The notes under the pieces were generated by a model, which saw nothing but the letters and a program-made list of their open reading frames with translations, made no database searches and was not told where the DNA came from. Position numbers and translations under genes: made by a program. Positions 13,208-28,325 of a DNA stretch of 64,000 bases are shown here, in pieces. The stretch covers positions 8,179,001-8,243,000 of the forward strand of contig CP141148.1 of NCBI GenBank assembly GCA_035235625.1, given 5' to 3'. The stretch comes from Saururus chinensis (lineage: Eukaryota; Streptophyta; Magnoliopsida; Piperales; Saururaceae). The stretch's first letter is position 1; the number at the start of each line of letters is the position of its first letter.

Positions 13208-15081
13208 TGTAACGACCCGACCTGAGCTGGGCCCACAAAATCACTAATAGAAAATTTTTCTTTTCCTTGAGCCAGGAATCATCATCTGTGTGCGAGAGGT
13301 ACAACGTTCATCTACGCACTACGAAGTGTCAAAGCTTCCTAGTACGTAGACTTAGGTTGTGACGAACGTATACACACAACGAAGCTTCATAGTTCATCGT
13401 GTGTAAAATAGAATTAAAACATATATTTATTATTAATTTGGATCGGGCCAACGTTGCCTTGCCGTTGGTTGCTTACGTACATATTAGATATTATTCCAAT
13501 ACGATCGGATCCGAACGTAGTTCTGCCTAACAACTACTACATACAACAATCGTCACAAAATTATATACGTTAAAATACGTATATACTGATATTTACAAAA
13601 ATTTGTCATATATCGGAGTCAAGCAGAAGTTAATAAACCAAAAACGTACATCTCGCTCTACCACTGAGTGGGATCATAACCACACATACGCATCTCGCTC
13701 TATCACTGAGTCGAGACCAAAAACATAAATTACATACGCATCTCGCTCTACCCTAGAGCGAGACCACACACGTCATAGCATATAAGCGTACATCATGGCA
13801 TATAGAGCACATATCACGGTATATAGGCACACAACATAGCATATAGGCACATAACACAGCAAGCATATAGATTGTAGCATAATGCACATCATAACTAGTA
13901 CATGTCATTCTATAATTAAAACGGGAGATCAAGAATTCTTACTCCTTTCAAGTCTCGTAAGGTATAGATATCTACGGACAAAACCTCGTCTTGCTCCGGG
14001 TCTCTTTTTCTTGTTCCGATGTTCGGGCAAGGCCTCTCTTAGTCTCGGGGCATTTCCTTCTCATAAGATCACCAGCTCAGAAAATAGATCCCTCTATTGT
14101 GTAGAACATACTCGATTTAGTCAAGAACGCCTCTTGAATCGACTAAATAGGAGTTAAGATGGCTAGAAACAGAGAAAACGAAGTTGGTTGGTACGAGTAG
14201 AACCTCTCCTTGTCTTGGGGTGTTTCCTCTTCATATGATCTCCAACTTAGAAAATGAAACCCTCCATCGCGTAGAACATACTCGATTTAGTTAAGAATGC
14301 CTCTTGAATCGATTAAATCGGAGTTAGGATGGCCAAAAACAAAGAAAACGAAGTTGGTCGATGCTCGAAGGTAGTGGGCAGAACATCTCCTTGTCTTGGG
14401 GCATTTTTCTCTTTATACGGACTCCAACTCGAAGAAAGGACTGCTCCATTACGCAGAGCACGCTTGATTTAGTAGGAAACGGGTCTTGAACGGCCTTAAT
14501 CGGCCTCGAAACGGTTAGAAACGGGGAAGGAGAAGGTTCTAATCGAAAAATGAGCCCAAAAGGGGTATAAATAGGCGAGCCGGACGGAATAATCACGGCG
14601 CCGCCAAAAACGGTGGTGGCCACCGTTATGTGCCGCATGCATGCGGCATGTCATCCACGCATAACGCACTCAGAGACCGCACGTCGCAGCTGTGAGTTAC
14701 ATGCGCCACGCTATTTTTTCTTTTCTTTCTTTTTTTTTTAAACAAACCTTCAAACACGTGTAACTTCCTACCCCAGATTCAGATTCATGCGTTCTAAGTA
14801 CCGTTGAACTCGTATCAACGAGCCCTTCGATACTAACCCACTTAAGGCAATAAATCATGCTCTTTCTAAGTAGGTCCCATCAATATTACACGTTTCTCAA
14901 AAGTCGTAACTTTCGGTCCCGACCTCCATTTCGCCCGTTCTTTGATTCGTTACGCTCGTTTCATTGAGCTCTACTCAAATACAGAGGTTTCAATTGTTAA
15001 AACCATCTATAATTTATTAGAAAAATTAGTAATTACCACTAACCCCCTTTGTTAGACGTAATCGAAAAGCGGGGTGTTACA
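13208..15081 (-). mobile_element. Solo LTR 1 (Ty3/gypsy-like family)
   Basis: A 1874-bp fossil LTR starting TGTAACGACCCG and ending GGGGTGTTACA, flanked by a perfect 5-bp target duplication TTAGT (13203-13207 and 15082-15086). Similarity to LTRs 2 and 4 shows that it lies in the minus orientation; the shared blocks include a GATTACGTCTAAC-like start region and a block near the other end with GAACGTAGTTCTGCC. It has short tandem motifs near 13650-13760 (CATCTCGCTCTA). There is no second LTR and no internal coding region, so it is best explained as a solo LTR left by recombination. The intact duplication suggests that it is not very old. Confidence 0.88.
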
Positions 15082-15086
15082 TTAGT

Positions 15087-16439
15087 AGTTCAAAAAGATT
15101 GGTGATCCAGTGAAATAAACTTTGAAACTGACAACTAAAACTTGTCTTCATCTTCATTATTCTAATCTAAAGCAAATATGCTTTGAGATCGGCATGTTTT
15201 TGGATTCCCTTTTGATGTCAATTTATATACATCATATTGGCCTTGTTGGCTATCATGTCAATTCATGTAGTTCTTGATTTCAACTGTTGTTTGTCTAGTC
15301 AAATTGTGTATGTTGCTGCTAAGATGGATGGAACACTGCGAACTGATGTGCCTTAGAAGAAGACCTATCATTTTCATAATATACACTATACTTGATGAGA
15401 GTTTAAACTGACAACTCTACATCTTAATTTAGTTGAAGAAGCTCTTGCGCATCCAAATCTAGGAAGATAACATGATCTAAACAGATGAACCCACTTGCTC
15501 GGTGTCATTCTCCTTTGAATTTGAGCACATCATTCTCCTTTGAATTCGACAGCATGCGGTGGTAGAGGTTCATATAAAGGAATTGATATACATGAAATCA
15601 TTAGCATTTAATCCAGAATTTCGTTAATGGTTGTATTAATATGTGGAAAACTAGTCATGTTCAATAAGAAATTATATTGGTTTTTTATTGTATTTGATTA
15701 ATTTGATTGCCTAGTTTTGGTTTATATGTGGGTGTAGAAATATGAGTTAATGGTCTTCATTTATGAAGTTATATTTGGTTGATTGAGGATATCTTAATTG
15801 GAAAAAAAAATTAGCACCATATTGTGGTACTTGCTATAACCTCAATGAGTATGGTATGTAAGAAAGAAGTCGGTTACGCAATTCACGTGAAGTATTCAAT
15901 CATTGGCATGTGTCCCCAAGGAATGTCATTGAGTGGATTTTCAGGTGTTTAAAGTCACACTTCAAGTTTTTTAAAGTTATATTTTGTGGGTTGATGTTAT
16001 TGTTTTTAGTTTAACTATGTGTCATAGATTAGCCTTGTTGTGTTTATTTATATACTATAGGTTAAATTTTTGTTTTATTATCCAATAAGATTTGTGGATT
16101 AATATTTTAATTTTTTTATTAAGTGAAAGTTAGATCTTGTCATGAATTCTGTCATGTATTCTGAAAATTTAGGATTCTAGTATGCATCTTGAAATATGGG
16201 CCCTCAAATGCAAGATTTTGGTCTACGTTTTGAAATTGAGGCTCTAAAACACAACAATCTAAAAGACAAAATGATTAATGTGCTATAAGCATAATACTGG
16301 TCAAAGGGCCTTACAAGTACTTAAAGCACTCTACTAGGGTCACCACTTAACCCACTAATCACAATTGTTCATCCTATCAAAGTCAAGCAACATCAATTAA
16401 ATTAACTAAGCCTTAAGGGAAACTAAGTAGAAGAAACAT
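15087..16439. other. Gene-free stretch
   Basis: AT-rich, with no supported gene or element end. It may include unrecognised flanks of the gypsy remnant that follows. Confidence 0.45.
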
Positions 16440-16870
16440 AGAGCAATACTACTAAAGCAGGCACAACACTCCCTCACTCTCCAGAGTGGTATTGTCATCA
16501 TGGCTTCCAACATGGAAATTGCAATAGAAATCATTTTCAAGCACTTAGGAAGCATCTTTAGGTGGCTGATTCGCCCATTCCAAGAAAATCTAAGTCACAA
16601 TATGCCCCTCTTTACTCAATAATTTTTTGTCCTATATGGCCACATGTATGGGGCTTGGAGGCTCTTTCACTAACCGAGGTGGGGTAGCCGGAGACATTGT
16701 GGATAGGTCTCCCACAAAACACCAAAGATGGGAGACATGACATCTAGGGTGTACACAAGAAGTGGGGGTAGCTGAATGTCGTATATGACCTTCCTGATGT
16801 CTTCTTAGATTGGGTAAGGACCATGGAAGCAGTGAGAGAACTTGGAGTTGGCTGCTTGGTACAAGGTGGA
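16440..16870 (-). mobile_element. Ty3/gypsy retrotransposon pol remnant (end of integrase)
   Basis: On the minus strand, text resembling the C-terminal end of a Ty3/gypsy integrase can be read: an FHGPYPI-like block, an IQLPP block, and LEWANQPPKDAS, which matches the usual QWxNxPxEDAS signature. It is a broken fossil with several disruptions and no assigned LTRs. Confidence 0.7.
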
Positions 16871-16891
16871 TTGGTGAGTTGGCAACAAACT

Positions 16892-19800
16892 TGTCATGCC
16901 CCTAATTTTCTAAATCGCAATATTTTCATTTTACAAAGAAATGATGCAACGACATAAATTCGTAAAGAAGTAAAAAATTTCAAAAAAATTTATAAAATCA
17001 TGTCTTGGAAATCTTAGTGGCATGATTAACTGTTTGCACAACCCATGGCATTGAGATGTCAAATTATGTATATCCCTAAATAACTAATATAAATTAAAGT
17101 AAACACAAGATCCACAAGTTGAGCACTTGTTTGTCATTATATTATTCTAACTACAAGTCCAAACAAATTGGAATTCCCACATGCTTATATTTATTTCACT
17201 AATAAAAATAAGGAAGAAACCTATAGAATTAGTTGCTACACTTCTATGTTCCTCCCTACTCCAAGATTTAAAATATCCTCTACCTACAACACAAACCTAC
17301 ACCACATAGATGTTGATTATATAGAATATACTCAATGGGATAAAATAATATAATTATAATGTTATATTATTAGAGTAACTCACCACATTTACACTATAGA
17401 TATGAAAGTATTTCCTCAAAACAGATAACTCTAATAAGTTGTGGCAACATCAAGGAGGTCCCCATGACTTCTTGTAATGTGTACTACTACATGATGCATC
17501 TTCAAATTCTTGTTGAAGACTATAGCCTTCTCCATCCACACAATGAAGTTAAAGCCCACATGGGCTCATGAACCCAAGTAGTTGAGATTCTCATCTTTTT
17601 ATGATTACTGAGAACTCCTTTGTTGTGCTCCGCTAATCATGCTTCTTTTAAAATTATAACCTATTTGAACCAAGTCTCAAGCCGCAAGGAGAGCATATCT
17701 TAATAGTGGTTGAGATTTCAACTTTCATGATCATCGAAACCTCCTTTATTGCACTATGCTAGACTAGTCATTTTTTTGTGCTCTAATTCATTTAAATCTA
17801 ACTCCCAGGTCAAGGGGAGTAGTCCTACATACAACTCCCACCTTTGGAGAGACAGAAGACCATAATCTTGTTTCATATCATAACCTTTTGTCTATGTGGA
17901 TAAAATGACTCACTTGAGGAGCCAACCTGACACCAGGAACCTTTGTCCTTGAATGTCTAACACATCGATCTTGGGGGACCATTCATCACAAGGATTCATA
18001 CACATGATTTAGGGTTTACTTACCCCTACATAATACATGTTTAACAACATCCACTCATGCATTCAAATACAACTAAACCATGCTATTATATAATTATTAA
18101 ATAACATAAACATTGTTACAAATCATATTATAAATCTCAAAACTTGAGACACCATTGATAACCTCACAAATGTGTCGCAACAATGTTGATGACCATCGAT
18201 GTTCCACCGACGTGTCAAACCCCTACCGACAGTGGGTTGGACATCCCACCTAACCGATGCCACATCAACATGTCAGTCTCATTGCCAACGACTAGTGAAT
18301 ATGCATGATCCTGCATGCATGCATAGGTATTGTTCTTTTTCCTCCCTTCACTGACACCGTCATCAACTTGTAAATGACCCTGCCGTTGATCAAGAAGAAA
18401 ATGATCAGTGACCGTATTGGTTATTTGAACAACTTTTTTTATCATAATGGGTAAAACCCTTCCAAATTCAAAGGTCTGCACATTTTATTTCCAAAAATAA
18501 AGGGTAAAACCATCCCAATTTGAAATTGTCATTATTGCACTTTAATGTATAAAAATAATTTAGAGAAATCAACATGCATACATTCAATAACATCAAGAAC
18601 TTGGAGAAAATCTTTCTCATGCAAACTAAGCGATTAATCTAGGTAAAATGAGTGAGATCTGACCTGAATACACGCAAAGCTTCCTCTCTCCTGACACGAA
18701 TCTCAACGGTTATGCTTCCAAACTCTTCACTTGTGCTGGGACTCTCTGGTATTGTTTTCACTCCCAAAATCTCAAGTTTCACTCTCCTTAAATAGGGAAT
18801 AACCGTCCTTGGCATCCGAAACCACATAGCCACCATGTTTTTTTAGATAATCAAGACATGCAGTTTCATTGATGCTCCCATCGGCACATCGTTGCCTACC
18901 GAAAATAGGAAACACAATTCACTTGTGGAGTACTAGCATGTCGGAGAAAAATATAATTTTAAGGGAATAAATTATTATAATTTCCCTTGAAAAATACGAT
19001 GTGTCACAACATGGTTGACCTAGTTCAATTGTAGGTCAACCTATGGTTGATCAACTAACAATATCAAAATTTAAAATAAACTATATTAATAAGTTAATAT
19101 ATATTGAGGTATTAAATGTTATATATTTGTAGGTTTATTTTCTCTCTTGATCATAGAAAATTGTACACACAAGAGTGTCAATTTATTAATTTATAATCAT
19201 GTAATTGAATTGTGTAGTTGATAGACAAATGTGCACAAATGATATGTAGGCTCATCTTGCTGATAGATATAGTCTCTCTCTCTCTCAAGGGGCGGATAGG
19301 TTTAAAACACCCACCTTCCCCGTCTCTTAATGCGCACTATCAATTTGACAGTTTTTGATGTCGAGGCTCACGCGGTTGTGTATAAGCCAGAGTTCATGTT
19401 AAAAGATAGAATTATTATGCATCAAGATACATATTAAAATCAAATAGAAGCAATAAAATCAAAAGAAATAAAATAAAATGGAAGAAATAAAGTCAAAAAT
19501 GAAGTGAGGTTGCACCACACAAAAAAATAAAGTTAGGGTGCACCACATAAGAAATAAATAGAAAAAATATAAAGTCATTGTGCAACACATAAGAAATAAA
19601 CAGAAGAAATATAAAGTTTGGGTGCATCATAGTTCTTCTCATTTTAAACAAACAAAAGAAATAAAATCAAACAGAGGAAATAAAGTCAGGGTACATGACA
19701 AAAGAAATATAAAGTCATGGTGCATCACAATTCTTCCCATTTTAAACAAACTGAATAAATAAAATAAACTACAAATATTATATATGTGTATGTATGTAAT

Positions 19801-20070
19801 TAAATTTCTCAACTACATATGTGATGAAAACCTAAGGCAACATATATTAACAAATGTATAATAACAAGAAGTATTAGAAACATGTAGACGCCCAAAGAGA
19901 TACAAATAAGAAAATACCAACCACATAAAAAAAATTATAGAAATGAAATTGATCATGTCATAAACTTAAACAAAAAATGGCTGCAAATGGTCCAAATAAA
20001 GCACATTATGAGAAACATTAATGGCTTTGACTAACCTATTGTAAAATGAATAAAAACTATCGAATAGAAT
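16892..20070. other. Old repeat-rich gene-free DNA with an LTR-like start
   Basis: At 16892 the sequence TGTCATGCCCCTAATTTT looks like an LTR end, but I found no matching end or convincing duplication. The rest is AT-rich. A minus-strand segment at about 18640-18950 has protein-like text in two overlapping frames that I do not recognise. A degenerate repeat follows at 19432-19760. Confidence 0.4.
19432..19760. repeat. Degenerate tandem repeat (AGAAATAAAGTC.GGGTGCACCACA type)
   Basis: Roughly 50-60 bp units, about five to six copies, each with an A-rich part (AGAAATAAA) followed by GTCAGGGTGCACCACA or a variant. Two copies also share a CTTCTCATTTTAAACAAAC-like block. The copies are strongly diverged. 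Confidence 0.65.
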
Positions 20071-20075
20071 GCTTG

Positions 20076-21419
20076 TGTAATGCCATGTTTTCCTATTACA
20101 TCTAACCCGAGAGGTTAGGGGTAATTAGATCATTTTTGGATAAGTTTTAGAGGTTAGTGGTGTTTTGTGGATGAGCATTTCGTTTTCATTATTTCTGATC
20201 ATTCTAAGTCCAATTTAGTTTGTTCAAAATGCGTTCTTAATTAAATTAAGTGTTCTACGCAATGGAGGGGTCCATTTTTTGAGTTGACGACTATATAAGG
20301 GGAAATGTCCTAAGGCAAGAAGAGGGTATTCCCCTCGCTCTCGAGCACCGAAGGAAGAGAAGTGGCCCGGAGCAAGAGGGGGTTCCATCCTCCACTGTCG
20401 GGTCTCAACTAGAGAAGTGGCTCAGAGTAGGGGAGACTCTATCCTCTACTGAAGGGCCACACAATGAGAGAAGCATCCACGGATTAAGGGGAGGTTATGT
20501 CCGCTGCTCACGAGCACGAAAGAAGGAAAGAATCTTCAAATAAGGGGATGTTCTGTTTGTCACCTACGGGCACAAAAAGTGAGAAGCATCTCTGAGTAAG
20601 GGGATGTTCTGTCCATTGGCTATGGGCGTAGAAAGTGAGAAGCGTTTCTAGAACAAGATGAGGCTTTGTCTACAATCTTCGAACCTGAAAGAGAGGACTC
20701 CATGAAGGAATGAGCAACTTCGAATGTCGCCACTTCTAGAACTATAGGGGAGTAAGCATTACTGATCTTCTCATTTAATATATGATCTAATATGGTCGGA
20801 TGGGATCTGATATGATCCAGTCCGCTCTATTGTGTTTTGCTCCCCTCTGTGATAGAGCGAGATGTGTAATTTCATTGATTTGTTAGCTTTTGTTTTAACT
20901 TCAATAATTCATAAGATTTTCTGTCTAACTCCAATGATTTATGAGATTTTATGTCTAACTCTGATGATTTATGAGATTTCTGTCTAACTCTGATAATTTA
21001 TGAAATTTCTGTATGACTCCGATGATTTATGAGATTTCTATCTAATCCCGATGATTTATGAGATTTTTGTATAACTCTGATTAAATATTTAGATACACAT
21101 ATTTTGACGTATGTGATTTTGTACTGCCTGATGCATGTAATGGTTGTTAGGCGGAACTAAGTTCAGATCCAATCATATTGGAATAACTTCATAGATGTTA
21201 CCCAATACGTATGTAGGCAACCAACGGAAAGGCAATATTGGCCCGATCTAAATTAATTATAAATATATATTTTATTCTGACTTACGAGCAGCAAGTTTTG
21301 CAGCTCCGTAGTACGTAGAAGAATGTTATACCTTTCACACACAAATGATGTTTCCTCGTTTAAGAAAGAAATTTTTTTATTTGAGATTTTTGGACCCCGG
21401 CTCGGGTCTGGGCGTTACA
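20076..21419 (+). mobile_element. Solo LTR 2 (Ty3/gypsy-like, same family as LTR 1)
   Basis: A 1344-bp fossil LTR beginning TGTAATGCCATG and ending GGGCGTTACA, with a perfect 5-bp duplication GCTTG (20071-20075 and 21420-21424). A TATA-like ACTATATAAGG lies near 20290. Its right half has a run of about 24-bp units (ATGATTTATGAGATTTCTGTCTA type, about 20920-21075). It shares the GGTTAG.GGTAATTA start block and the GTTAGGCGGAACTAAGTTC block with LTRs 1 and 6. There is no internal region or partner LTR. Confidence 0.9.
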
Positions 21420-21424
21420 GCTTG

Positions 21425-21757
21425 GAATATATGGTTTTAAATTTTGATATGGATTGGCTATAGATGGCGTAGTTGTCGAAGGTGGTGATGTTGATGGAGG
21501 ATTGGAGCTGCTACTTATGCTGCCATCATAGTTAACAACACAACACAAAAACTATTCAAAACTAAAATTTCTCCCTTCAACATGTTATGTGCTCCACACC
21601 AGAAGAAATTCTCTCTATAACGATTAAAAACATAACTAATTTACCCGTGCAAATAAAAAAGGTATCTAACATAGAGAAAAGATGAGACAAACGGGTATTC
21701 TAATGATATTCTACTCAAGGGGGCGAGGGGAAAAAAGAGATGGGGTGTTTTAGCATA
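21425..21757. other. Short gap between solo LTRs 2 and 3
   Basis: About 330 bp without a gene or recognisable element. Confidence 0.5.
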
Positions 21758-22502
21758 GGAAGTGTCACGCCCCGACACCACCTGACCCAAGGCAAACCCG
21801 GTCCAAAGGCCGGTCCAGCACATGGGGGCGACGGAATTGAAAAACAATTAAAAAAATAGTGGAAGACTTATGCCCCACCTATGAGCGGTCTAATTAGCGG
21901 AGTTATGCACTACTTTGAGCAAGAGTAAATAAGTAGAACAAAAGATGACTTTAACTATAAATTAGTCCACAAGTCTTAAACCTACATATTAATAATCCAG
22001 ATCCAACACACTTAGCTCAAAACAAGGTTTCAAACAAATTTAAAGACATAATATATCACAAGTCTGAAACAAGAACCACTCCACAAGGTGTTCTAACATC
22101 ATAACAAAATAAAAAAAAATACAAAGTCTAGAGGCCTCCACGCCTAATCCCAAGCTCTCCCCAACCATTCCTCATACAAAGGATCCTGCTCGACTGCATA
22201 TCACGCCATGCACCCCCAAAACAAATCAAGGAAAGTGAGGTGAGTATAAAAACTCAATAATTGTTTAAATACAACTATAAAAAAAACATGATGGCATGGC
22301 AATGTAGCAATTCAAATCCAAAATTTACATGTTATACCACTTTCTGATCATTTCCTAGCTAAAGTCCTATATAACCATAAACATAAGAGTTAGCATGCAT
22401 AATGCACCTATCAAGTCATAAATATTCAAATTATAACCTAACATGCATCTTACATGGGTATTTGTTCATATCTACTCAAATTAAGCATAATAATCCCATA
22501 AA

Positions 22503-22832
22503 TCACATAAGAAGTGTCTTTTACACACTTTCTGATCCTGCAACCATATCACATAAACCTGCATAATAGTGTCTCATTTACACAATTTTAGATCATGCAT
22601 TCATATCTCATAAACCTGCATAGTAGTATCTCCAACACATAATTCAGATCATTCAGGATATCACATATATCGCATGAGAAGTGTCTCTACCACACATTCA
22701 GATCATGCATAACAGTACATAAACCTGCATAAAATGTATCTCTAACATACATTCAGATCATACATAGCACTATATAAACCTGCATAAGATGTGTCTCTAA
22801 CATACATTTTAGATCATGCATCAACATTCTCA
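22503..22832. repeat. About 60-bp tandem array in solo LTR 3
   Basis: About six diverged units carrying ACATAAACCTGCATAA, then GTGTCTCTAACA, then CATTCAGATCATGCAT. Confidence 0.8.
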
Positions 22833-22949
22833 TTCATCATGCATGTATAAGTGCCTCACACATTAGTCTAACATGCAAGTCCATACACAAAGAGAATAAA
22901 CCTGTTCCTCAAGGCTGAAGCCCTCGAGTAAACCCATATCAAATAGACA

Positions 22950-23114
22950 TGCTCCTCAAGGCCGACGCCTTTAAGCAACCCCTGCTCCTCAAGGTCAAAG
23001 CCTTCGAGCAACCCCTGCTCCTCAAGGTCAAAGCCTTCGAGTAACCCCTGCTCCTCAAGGCCAAAGCCTTCAAGCAACCTCTGCTCCTCAAGGCCAAATC
23101 CTTCAAGCAACCCC
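22950..23114. repeat. 33-bp x 5 tandem array in solo LTR 3
   Basis: Five units of exactly 33 bp (TGCTCCTCAAGG.CAAAGCC...), 165 bp in all, with a few changes per unit. The length is a multiple of three, so it gives an 11-residue repeated frame on the minus strand. That frame is not a gene. Confidence 0.9.
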
Positions 23115-25313
23115 TACCCATCAAGCCTAAACTCCCGAGCAACCCTGCTTGTCAAGACTAAAGTCTCAATCAACAATACTTGGTAAGCCAGTGCACTTGA
23201 ACAAATCAGCTGGATTCTCAGGGTCCGGATAATCTCAATATCTAATCTCATCAGCAAGATAAGTACACAGCCCGTCCCCACATATCTCAATTTAACTAGA
23301 CTCAACCCGGGGAGTATACGTGTTCCACATAAGAACTTAGTTCGAAATCATGTCCTTTCAGACCAACCAATTGGTTGATTCACGGATCGATTAATCCGGC
23401 ACGCAATCGCACATCATTGCATACAATTGATCAATTCAGGTTAAACAACGGTAAAACCTCATTCATGAAGTCCTATACATGATACATGATATCATGATAC
23501 ATCCGTGAGCAAAATCTACATGCATGGAACATGCTCCCATGGGTCCCCTCATGCATCATAATCACATCATAATTAACTACGATTTCATAGTAGATTCCCC
23601 ATACGTGTGTGTGTTCATGCATATTCTAAGTACATGATCAATATTTTGACATAAGCTCATAAGGTAATATACACATGCTTAAACATATTCAAAACATGAT
23701 TTCCTACTGAAATCAAAGTGAAATCTACCATAAAGCTTAAATCCATCCATGTGAAACCAAATGCTCAACTCCTACAAGCATGATTAATCTACACATGAAG
23801 TCATAACATGATAACATTCATTACTCACAATCCATTCTCATCATAAGATAACATATCTTAACATTTACCATGTAATGTCCCTGCTAGAAACATACTCTAA
23901 TCATAAGAATTTCAACATTCCAAGATTCAAGGTATTTCAATGTTAACATATATAACTACCAACATATTCTACCACATAACAAATACTTAAGCATACTTCA
24001 TAAATCTCCATCATCAATTTCACACCCTTCTAGTAGCTTCATTTCAGCATAAAACACTTTCCATAAACATTGGAAACATCAATTTGAAGAAAAACACATA
24101 AATGAGCATAAATTTCCAAAAATAGCCAAACTGCTATATAGCCGATCGATTGGCCTGGCAGGCTATTCGATTGGCCACAAGGCCCGATCGATCGCCAACA
24201 AGGCAGATCGAGACCTTATTCTCCATTTTGAAAATCAAAACCGAGACACTATGAAAGCACCTTAAAACCTTCATCCATGGTCTCATACACTATCAAAATC
24301 CCATCAAACCTTCTAGAACACTAGTGTAACTCATTCTAAGATAAAACCCTAAGAAATCGAAACAAGAAATTAACATTTATTAAGCCTACCATTTGAGCTT
24401 TAATCAAGCAAAACACATTCAAATAAAATCATAAAATCGAGATTTTTACCACCACAAAGCTGAGATTTGAAAGACCCATTACCTCTCCTTTTAGATTTGA
24501 GTCGGATTAAACCTTTAACCACCTCCAACACCTTCCAAAAACACAATTTTTAAGTTAATACATATCTAAACTCGATTTAGCTTTAAAAATCAAAAGTAAA
24601 CCTTAAACCTAGAGCTTTAGAAGCTTAAAAACAAAATTTTGAAGATTAGGGTTTTTGAAAGGAAGAGCAAAACAATGATTTAATGTTTTCAAAACAGATT
24701 GAAACGATGGGGGAAGTCAAGATTAAGAGGATTTTTTTAGAAAACCTTAAAGATTAAGCAAAAATTAAGCTAAACTCACCTCTAATCATTTCTTTTTTAG
24801 GCCTAATCGGGGATTAGGCTCCAATCTCCAAGCTAAGCTTATTCCTAATTTGGAAATGGCTCAGCCCCTTCTTTTTATAGGAGGGGTTGGGCTAAACCTA
24901 ATTGAAATATGGGGTAGAAATAGAGTTTTTAACTAAATTTAGGAAATTTTGCAATTTAACCTAAAATTAAGTCCAAAAAAATTCTAAATTTTTTTATAGT
25001 GGCTTCCATTGATGTCTAGGGCATTTTGGACCAAAAACCCTAATTCATCGGTGGGGCCCACCAAACCCTAATTTTTGAAAATTTTGAGAAAATTCCCAAA
25101 ATTTTAGAATTGATCCATATTCACTTAAAACTGATAAATGTGAAGTTGGTTTTGATTAAAACATTTAGAAACCTCATTTATTTTTAACAACTACCAAATT
25201 TAATCAAAAAATGCTTAAACCACTCGATAACTGATAAATAATATTAAAAATAATCTGGTTCAAGATCAGGGATCTTACAGGAATAGAGCTAAAACTGTGA
25301 GTACCTCAAGGAG

Positions 25314-26774
25314 TGTAACACCCCATCAAAGTCTGTAACAAAAGAAAAAAATATTTTGAAAAACATGTCAATTTATTACTAAGTGCCAAGGATCATCGAT
25401 TACAAAATAGTAATTCTAATATACTTTGTATTATACAATGGTTCCAAAAGATGATATAACATGCCTTTGTAGATCAATCATTACAAATATTATGCAAACT
25501 TTAAGAAAAATAAATGGATACTTTAAATTATGAAAGCTCTTCATCCACTTCTTCGAGTTATGTACTTATACTTGCAAAATCTAAGGGTGAGTGAGTAAAT
25601 TTATACTTAGTAGGTTGAATCAAGTTCTGTAAATATGCTTCATGAACACATTAGTTGTGTTATTGTTTTAAAAAAATCATTCAAAAAATAATAATTTTTA
25701 AAAATAAATAATCACATAATGTTGTGATAACAAACGACTTATACCCGTGCTCATAGGGAAATGGGAGACATAAGGAAAGAGATTTTTTCATGATATCCCA
25801 ATTCGTATGCATGTCAGAGCCAAGTGTGACGGTATCAAGAATCTTTATCATGATAATTCCTAGTTTCGAAAACATGAAATTACCCAGGGGGTATGGGTAC
25901 CCAAAACACAGAAAACTTCTTTAAAAGAAAGTAACTCTTCAAAGATAGAGTTTCTTTAAAAATAAGTTAAAATAGTCTTTAGTAAAACCTTAATAAATAG
26001 AATAAAAGCAAAGGTTTAGAACAAACTTAGGTTCTTCCAACGGTCTTAGGTTATGGTAGAGAGAGCCCCTCCTTAAGGTTTTCTCGGCTTTAGAGTAGTT
26101 AACTCAAGAAAATAACATTTTCAGTGTGTAAAACACCATCAATTTAGTAAGATACAACTTTTGAATAGACTAAAACTGGTTTAAAATGGGTCAGAAACAG
26201 TACAAGTAAGAAGAAGAGGGGAAATGGGGATGTAAAACCAGTTTTTACCCCCCTATTTATATTACGCGGCACCTCCCTGAGGGCAGTGCTGCAAAAGATG
26301 GTGGCGTGCTTATGCATCACCACGTACATCATGCGTGATTGTCTCGAGTGACATCGCATGCAGTGGTGTGCTACAATGTGTGGGACCACGTGTCGCACGC
26401 ATCCGTTGAGCGCACTACGATTTTTTTCCAACTTCAAATGACCATATCTTTTCATCCTGAACTCGAATTTGCATGTTCTTGATACAATTAAGCTCGTATA
26501 AACGAGTCCTACTAAATTAGACCACTCATGAACACGTTTGCTCACACTTTACAAGTTGATCTCGCCCACGTAATACGCTCCCTGAGGTCGTAACTTTCAC
26601 TCCCGTCCTCTGTTTCTTTTGTTCTTCAATTTGTTATGCTCATCTCTCTGAGCTCTAACTTATGCATAAGAAATTATTAAATAATAAACTATAGTAAATT
26701 AAATTTTTTTATGAATATTCATATTAATTTTATTAGAGGAATAAAGATTGTACCAAGAATTCAGGGTTGTTACA
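25314..26774 (-). mobile_element. Solo LTR 4 (family of LTR 1)
   Basis: A 1461-bp fossil LTR from TGTAACACCCC to GGTTGTTACA with a perfect 5-bp duplication AGGAG (25309-25313 and 26775-26779). In minus orientation it matches LTR 1 in the block around GTTAGAGCTCAGAGAGATGA and GTGAAAGTTACGACC, and has a TATA-like TAATATAAATAGG near 26260. It lies only 34 bp from the end of LTR 3. There is no internal coding region. Confidence 0.9.
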
Positions 26775-26782
26775 AGGAGCTA

Positions 26783-28323
<1,541 letters not shown>

Positions 28324-28325
28324 TA

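Larger units (their letters stand above)
21763..25279 (-). mobile_element. Solo LTR 3 (long LTR, family of LTR 5)
   Basis: A 3517-bp fossil LTR reading TGTCACGCCCCG at the left and GGGATCTTACA at the right, so in minus orientation it starts TGTAAGATCCCTGAT, close to the start of LTR 5 (TGTAAGGTCCCTGAT). The flanks GGAAG (21758-21762) and GGAAT (25280-25284) look like a target duplication with one change. It contains two tandem arrays (about 22503-22832 and 22950-23114). No polyprotein or second LTR was found. Confidence 0.78.

Noticed and set aside
16892-18142. A possible seventh solo LTR (TGTCATGCCCC start, AAACT flanks)
   Set aside because: The only matching AAACT after a CA lies in sequence that does not look like an LTR end, so the boundaries are not supported.
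22868-23142. Minus-strand frames with an 11-residue LEEQGLLEGF-type repeat
   Set aside because: A translation of the 33-bp array in solo LTR 3; overlapping frames are equally open.
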